From NCBI GenBank assembly GCA_021647465.1, contig JAKIUQ010000001.1, positions 1 to 64,000 on the forward strand: DNA of 64,000 bases, read 5' to 3'. A model generated the notes under the pieces. That model had not been told where the DNA came from. It saw only the letters and a program-made list of their open reading frames with translations, and searched no databases. Below are positions 62,438-64,000 of the stretch, in pieces. This stretch comes from Emcibacter sp. (GTDB lineage Bacteria > Pseudomonadota > Alphaproteobacteria > Sphingomonadales > Emcibacteraceae). Both the position numbers and the translations under genes were made by a program. Position 1 is the first letter of the stretch. The number at the start of each line of letters is the position of its first letter.

Positions 62438-62881
62438 TTATTTTCCCGTTTTTTTTGGGTTGTTAATCGCAATTTTACGGGGCTTGAGATGTTCGGGGAC
62501 CTCTCTTTGCAGGTCAATGGTCAATAAGCCATTTTCCAATTCAGCATCAATGACACGAATGGTTTCGGCCAAGCGAAAACGACGTTCAAAAGAGCGGTTG
62601 GCAATGCCGCGATGTAGGAACCTGCCGTCATCTTCGTCTTCTTTTTCGGCATTATTTTTGGCCGAAACGATGAGAACGCCTTCATTGATTGCCACATCAA
62701 GGTCATCTTCTGAAAAACCGGCAAGGGCAATGGTAATTCTATAATCATCTTCACTGACTTTTTCGATATTATAGGGCGGGTAGGAGGCCTCATTGCTGCC
62801 CCGTGACGTGTCAAGTAGCCGATTAATATGATCAAATCCGATGGAAGATCGGAGGAGGGGGGTTAAATCCATTGTACGCAT
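62438..62881 (-). CDS. Small heat-shock protein (Hsp20/IbpA family)
   Basis: A 147-aa alpha-crystallin-domain chaperone that holds unfolding proteins. The core is about residues 36-130: YNIEKVSEDDYRITIALAGFSEDDLDV, then GIANRSFERRFRLAETIRV, then the hallmark AELENGLLTIDLQREVP. The length is typical of class A sHsps. The ATG at 62881 is preceded by AAGGA, which is masked by a ROSE-like hairpin in a leader of about 107 nt. A sigma-32-like promoter lies at 62995-63022. Confidence 0.96.
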   Translation of the reverse strand: MRTMDLTPLLRSSIGFDHINRLLDTSRGSNEASYPPYNIEKVSEDDYRITIALAGFSEDDLDVAINEGVLIVSAKNNAEKEDEDDGRFLHRGIANRSFERRFRLAETIRVIDAELENGLLTIDLQREVPEHLKPRKIAINNPKKTGK

Positions 62882-62988
62882 AATCTATCCTTTCTCTATA
62901 GCGATATATCTAACGTTCCACCAAAAGGCTGAAACAGTTAAGTTAACATTCACATTTTATATTTGGCCCAAAACTGGCACCGCATATA
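62882..62988 (-). promoter_or_regulatory. ROSE-like RNA thermometer in the hsp20 leader
   Basis: On the minus strand UCGCU (62900-62904) faces the Shine-Dalgarno AGGA (62888-62891) across an 8-nt loop. Pairs are U-A, C-G, (bulged G), C-G, U-A, extended by two A/U pairs. This is the U(U/C)GCU motif that defines ROSE elements of alphaproteobacterial sHsp genes. Heat would melt it and expose the ribosome-binding site. The upstream hairpins were not worked out. Confidence 0.6.
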
Positions 62989-62994
62989 AGACAT

Positions 62995-63022
62995 AGATAA
63001 TTCTGTAAAATAAAATTTCAAG
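62995..63022 (-). promoter_or_regulatory. Candidate sigma-32 promoter of hsp20
   Basis: On the minus strand CTTGAAA (63016-63022) and ATTATCT (62995-63001) are separated by 14 nt (17 nt counted from CTTG). This differs from CTTG-N17-CYTATNT only in the first -10 base. It implies a leader of about 107 nt. Confidence 0.5.
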
Positions 63023-63101
63023 AAGCCGCCATGGAAAAAGTAACCGCCTATTAAGAAAAATATTCTATGGTGGGCGGCTATTTTAATCTGGATGTGACCA
63101 T

Positions 63102-63587
63102 ATGACGCAGAAAAATACCTTTGAAGATGTATTGCTGGAGCCACGTTTTATGGAAAAATCATATAAAGAAGCTATGCTTCTGACGCAGGATGTTGCCAAT
63201 TATTTTGAGTTGGAGAATAAATCCTTGTCAGAAGAAAGCATAAATGTGGGGCCGAGTGTTACTTACGCCAGCGAGACCATGCGCGTATCAACATGCCTGA
63301 TGCAGATAATGTCCTGGTTTTTGGTTCAAAAGGCCGTGGATAATGGGGAAATAACGCCGCAGCAGGCGAGCGAGCCGCCATACCGTTTAGGCGCATTTGA
63401 TATATGTCTGGCAGAGGTAGACACAGAGAATGGCATATTGCCTGAGCAGTTTGTCATATATTTAAATAAAGCGCAAAACCTCTATCGGCAGGTTGCCCGA
63501 ATGGATCACATGCGCTACGGCAATAGTGAAGCCATAAATACAGTCCATAATATGCTTGACCAGCTTAAAAAAGATAATAACGAGTAA
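63102..63587 (+). CDS. rcdA: RcdA-family protein (DUF1465)
   Basis: A 161-aa helical protein. The conserved core is SVTYASETMRVSTCLMQIMSWFLVQKAVDNGEI (in pieces, residues about 50-82), then ASEPPYRLGAFDIC and RQVARMDHM. It matches RcdA, the Caulobacter adaptor that helps ClpXP degrade CtrA and other cell-cycle substrates. It is convergent with rpmE, an arrangement I recall from Caulobacter. No cpdR or popA is in the window. Confidence 0.88.
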   Translation: MTQKNTFEDVLLEPRFMEKSYKEAMLLTQDVANYFELENKSLSEESINVGPSVTYASETMRVSTCLMQIMSWFLVQKAVDNGEITPQQASEPPYRLGAFDICLAEVDTENGILPEQFVIYLNKAQNLYRQVARMDHMRYGNSEAINTVHNMLDQLKKDNNE

Positions 63588-63616
63588 TTATATTGCTTAT
63601 TGCTCAGACAAAATAA

Positions 63617-63651
63617 TTTAGAGGCCACTTGCACATGAAGAGGCCTCTAAA
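63617..63651. terminator. Terminator between rcdA and rpmE
   Basis: A perfect 10-bp stem TTTAGAGGCC/GGCCTCTAAA (63617-63626 with 63642-63651) has a 15-nt loop. On the minus strand it is followed by AT-rich sequence with T-runs, fitting rpmE termination. Confidence 0.75.
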
Positions 63652-63670
63652 CTTAACGTCATTTTGAAAT

Positions 63671-63895
63671 TTATTTGGATAGTTTAAAAGTTGCGAAACG
63701 TTTGTTGAACTGTGCAACACGTCCTTTATCCGCAATTTTCTTACTTCCGCCTGTCCAGGCAGGATGCGATAATGGATCAACTTCCAAAGTCATCGTATCG
63801 CCTTCTTTACCCCAGGTAGAAAAGGTTTTGTACGTGGTTCCGTCAGTCATCGCCACATTAATTTCATGGTAGTCCGGGTGTATATTTTGCTTCAT
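63671..63895 (-). CDS. rpmE: 50S ribosomal protein L31
   Basis: A 74-aa ribosomal protein beginning MKQNIHPDYHEINVAMTDG, with the middle SHPAWTGGSKK and ending RFATFKLSK. It lacks the CxxC pair of zinc-binding L31, as is usual in alphaproteobacteria. GGAG lies about 11 nt upstream of the ATG. Confidence 0.97.
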   Translation of the reverse strand: MKQNIHPDYHEINVAMTDGTTYKTFSTWGKEGDTMTLEVDPLSHPAWTGGSKKIADKGRVAQFNKRFATFKLSK

Positions 63896-63927
63896 CGCTA
63901 TTGTTCTCCGCGAAAATTTGTTGCGCT

Positions 63928-63956
63928 TATATACCCAACCAAAATTATGAAAGCAA
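63928..63956 (-). promoter_or_regulatory. Sigma-70-type promoter of rpmE
   Basis: On the minus strand TTGCTT (63951-63956), a 17-nt spacer and TATATA (63928-63933), about 33 nt upstream of the start codon. Confidence 0.55.
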
Positions 63957-64000
63957 GGACAGTTTATACTTTTCTTGTCATTCAGTGATTTTTTTTTACA

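Overview
The window reads as a chromosomal segment of an alphaproteobacterium with moderate GC and AT-rich intergenic regions. Pointers are the cell-cycle proteins RcdA (DUF1465) and GapR (DUF2312), the alphaproteobacterial families DUF1192 and DUF1244, a three-gene PntA1-PntA2-PntB transhydrogenase, a dnaK promoter of the alphaproteobacterial sigma-32 form (CTTG-N17-CYTATNT), and a zinc-free L31. The protein set suggests a marine or aquatic Rhodospirillales/Kordiimonadales/Emcibacterales-like lineage, but the genus cannot be settled from sequence reading alone. Most genes are housekeeping genes and coding density is high.

Layout. 1-519: the end of a CRISPR array (six identical 36-nt repeats, continuing off the left edge) of type II-C character, abutting a 43-codon IS5-type transposase remnant. 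520-5160: POT peptide transporter, trmJ, rpsD, and a DUF350 membrane protein paired with an anchored trypsin-like protease. 5195-7363: an Old Yellow Enzyme homologue with an unusual C-terminal fibronectin-III-like domain, divergent from a MarR regulator, with two matching palindromes between them. 7386-10665: dnaJ and dnaK (reverse strand) behind a sigma-32 promoter. 10776-17740: one rightward series of lepB, a PCu(A)C copper chaperone, a Crp-type regulator, a CRP-type operator, then DUF2892, an MMPL/RND exporter, a LolA-like periplasmic protein and an outer-membrane barrel. The last four look like one envelope lipid-export or redox-stress unit. 17737-24811: tandem HD-GYP paralogues with degenerate receivers, moaB, a soluble lytic transglycosylase, a family 4-like uracil-DNA glycosylase and a fatty-acid desaturase.

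24812-36199: an ETF-ubiquinone oxidoreductase whose promoter carries a PsrA-like operator, a TPR protein, ispE, then a small exopolysaccharide block (Wza-like protein with six SLBB repeats, YjbH-like protein, UDP-sugar dehydrogenase). 36212-45345: MATE transporter, KorAB 2-oxoacid oxidoreductase, a SprA-related HExxH protein and two convergent histidine kinases. 45511-52550: pntAB, an M3 oligoendopeptidase, a sigma-54 activator and two tandem Pmp3/YqaE-like small membrane proteins. 52608-64000: gapR, DUF1244, an N-formylglutamate amidohydrolase family gene, pyk, a HAD phosphatase, rpmJ (too short for most ORF callers), a HerA-like ATPase, a chemoreceptor, a quinone oxidoreductase, DUF1192, an hsp20 with a probable ROSE-type RNA thermometer, rcdA and rpmE.

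The most interesting items are the repeat-embedded promoters of the CRISPR array, the Crp/DUF2892/RND/LolA/barrel unit with a matching operator, the OYE-FN3 fusion with its palindrome-bearing MarR divergon, the PsrA-like site on the ETF-QO promoter and the ROSE-like hsp20 leader. No tRNA, rRNA, intact IS element, prophage or cas gene was found inside the window; cas genes, if present, must lie left of position 1.
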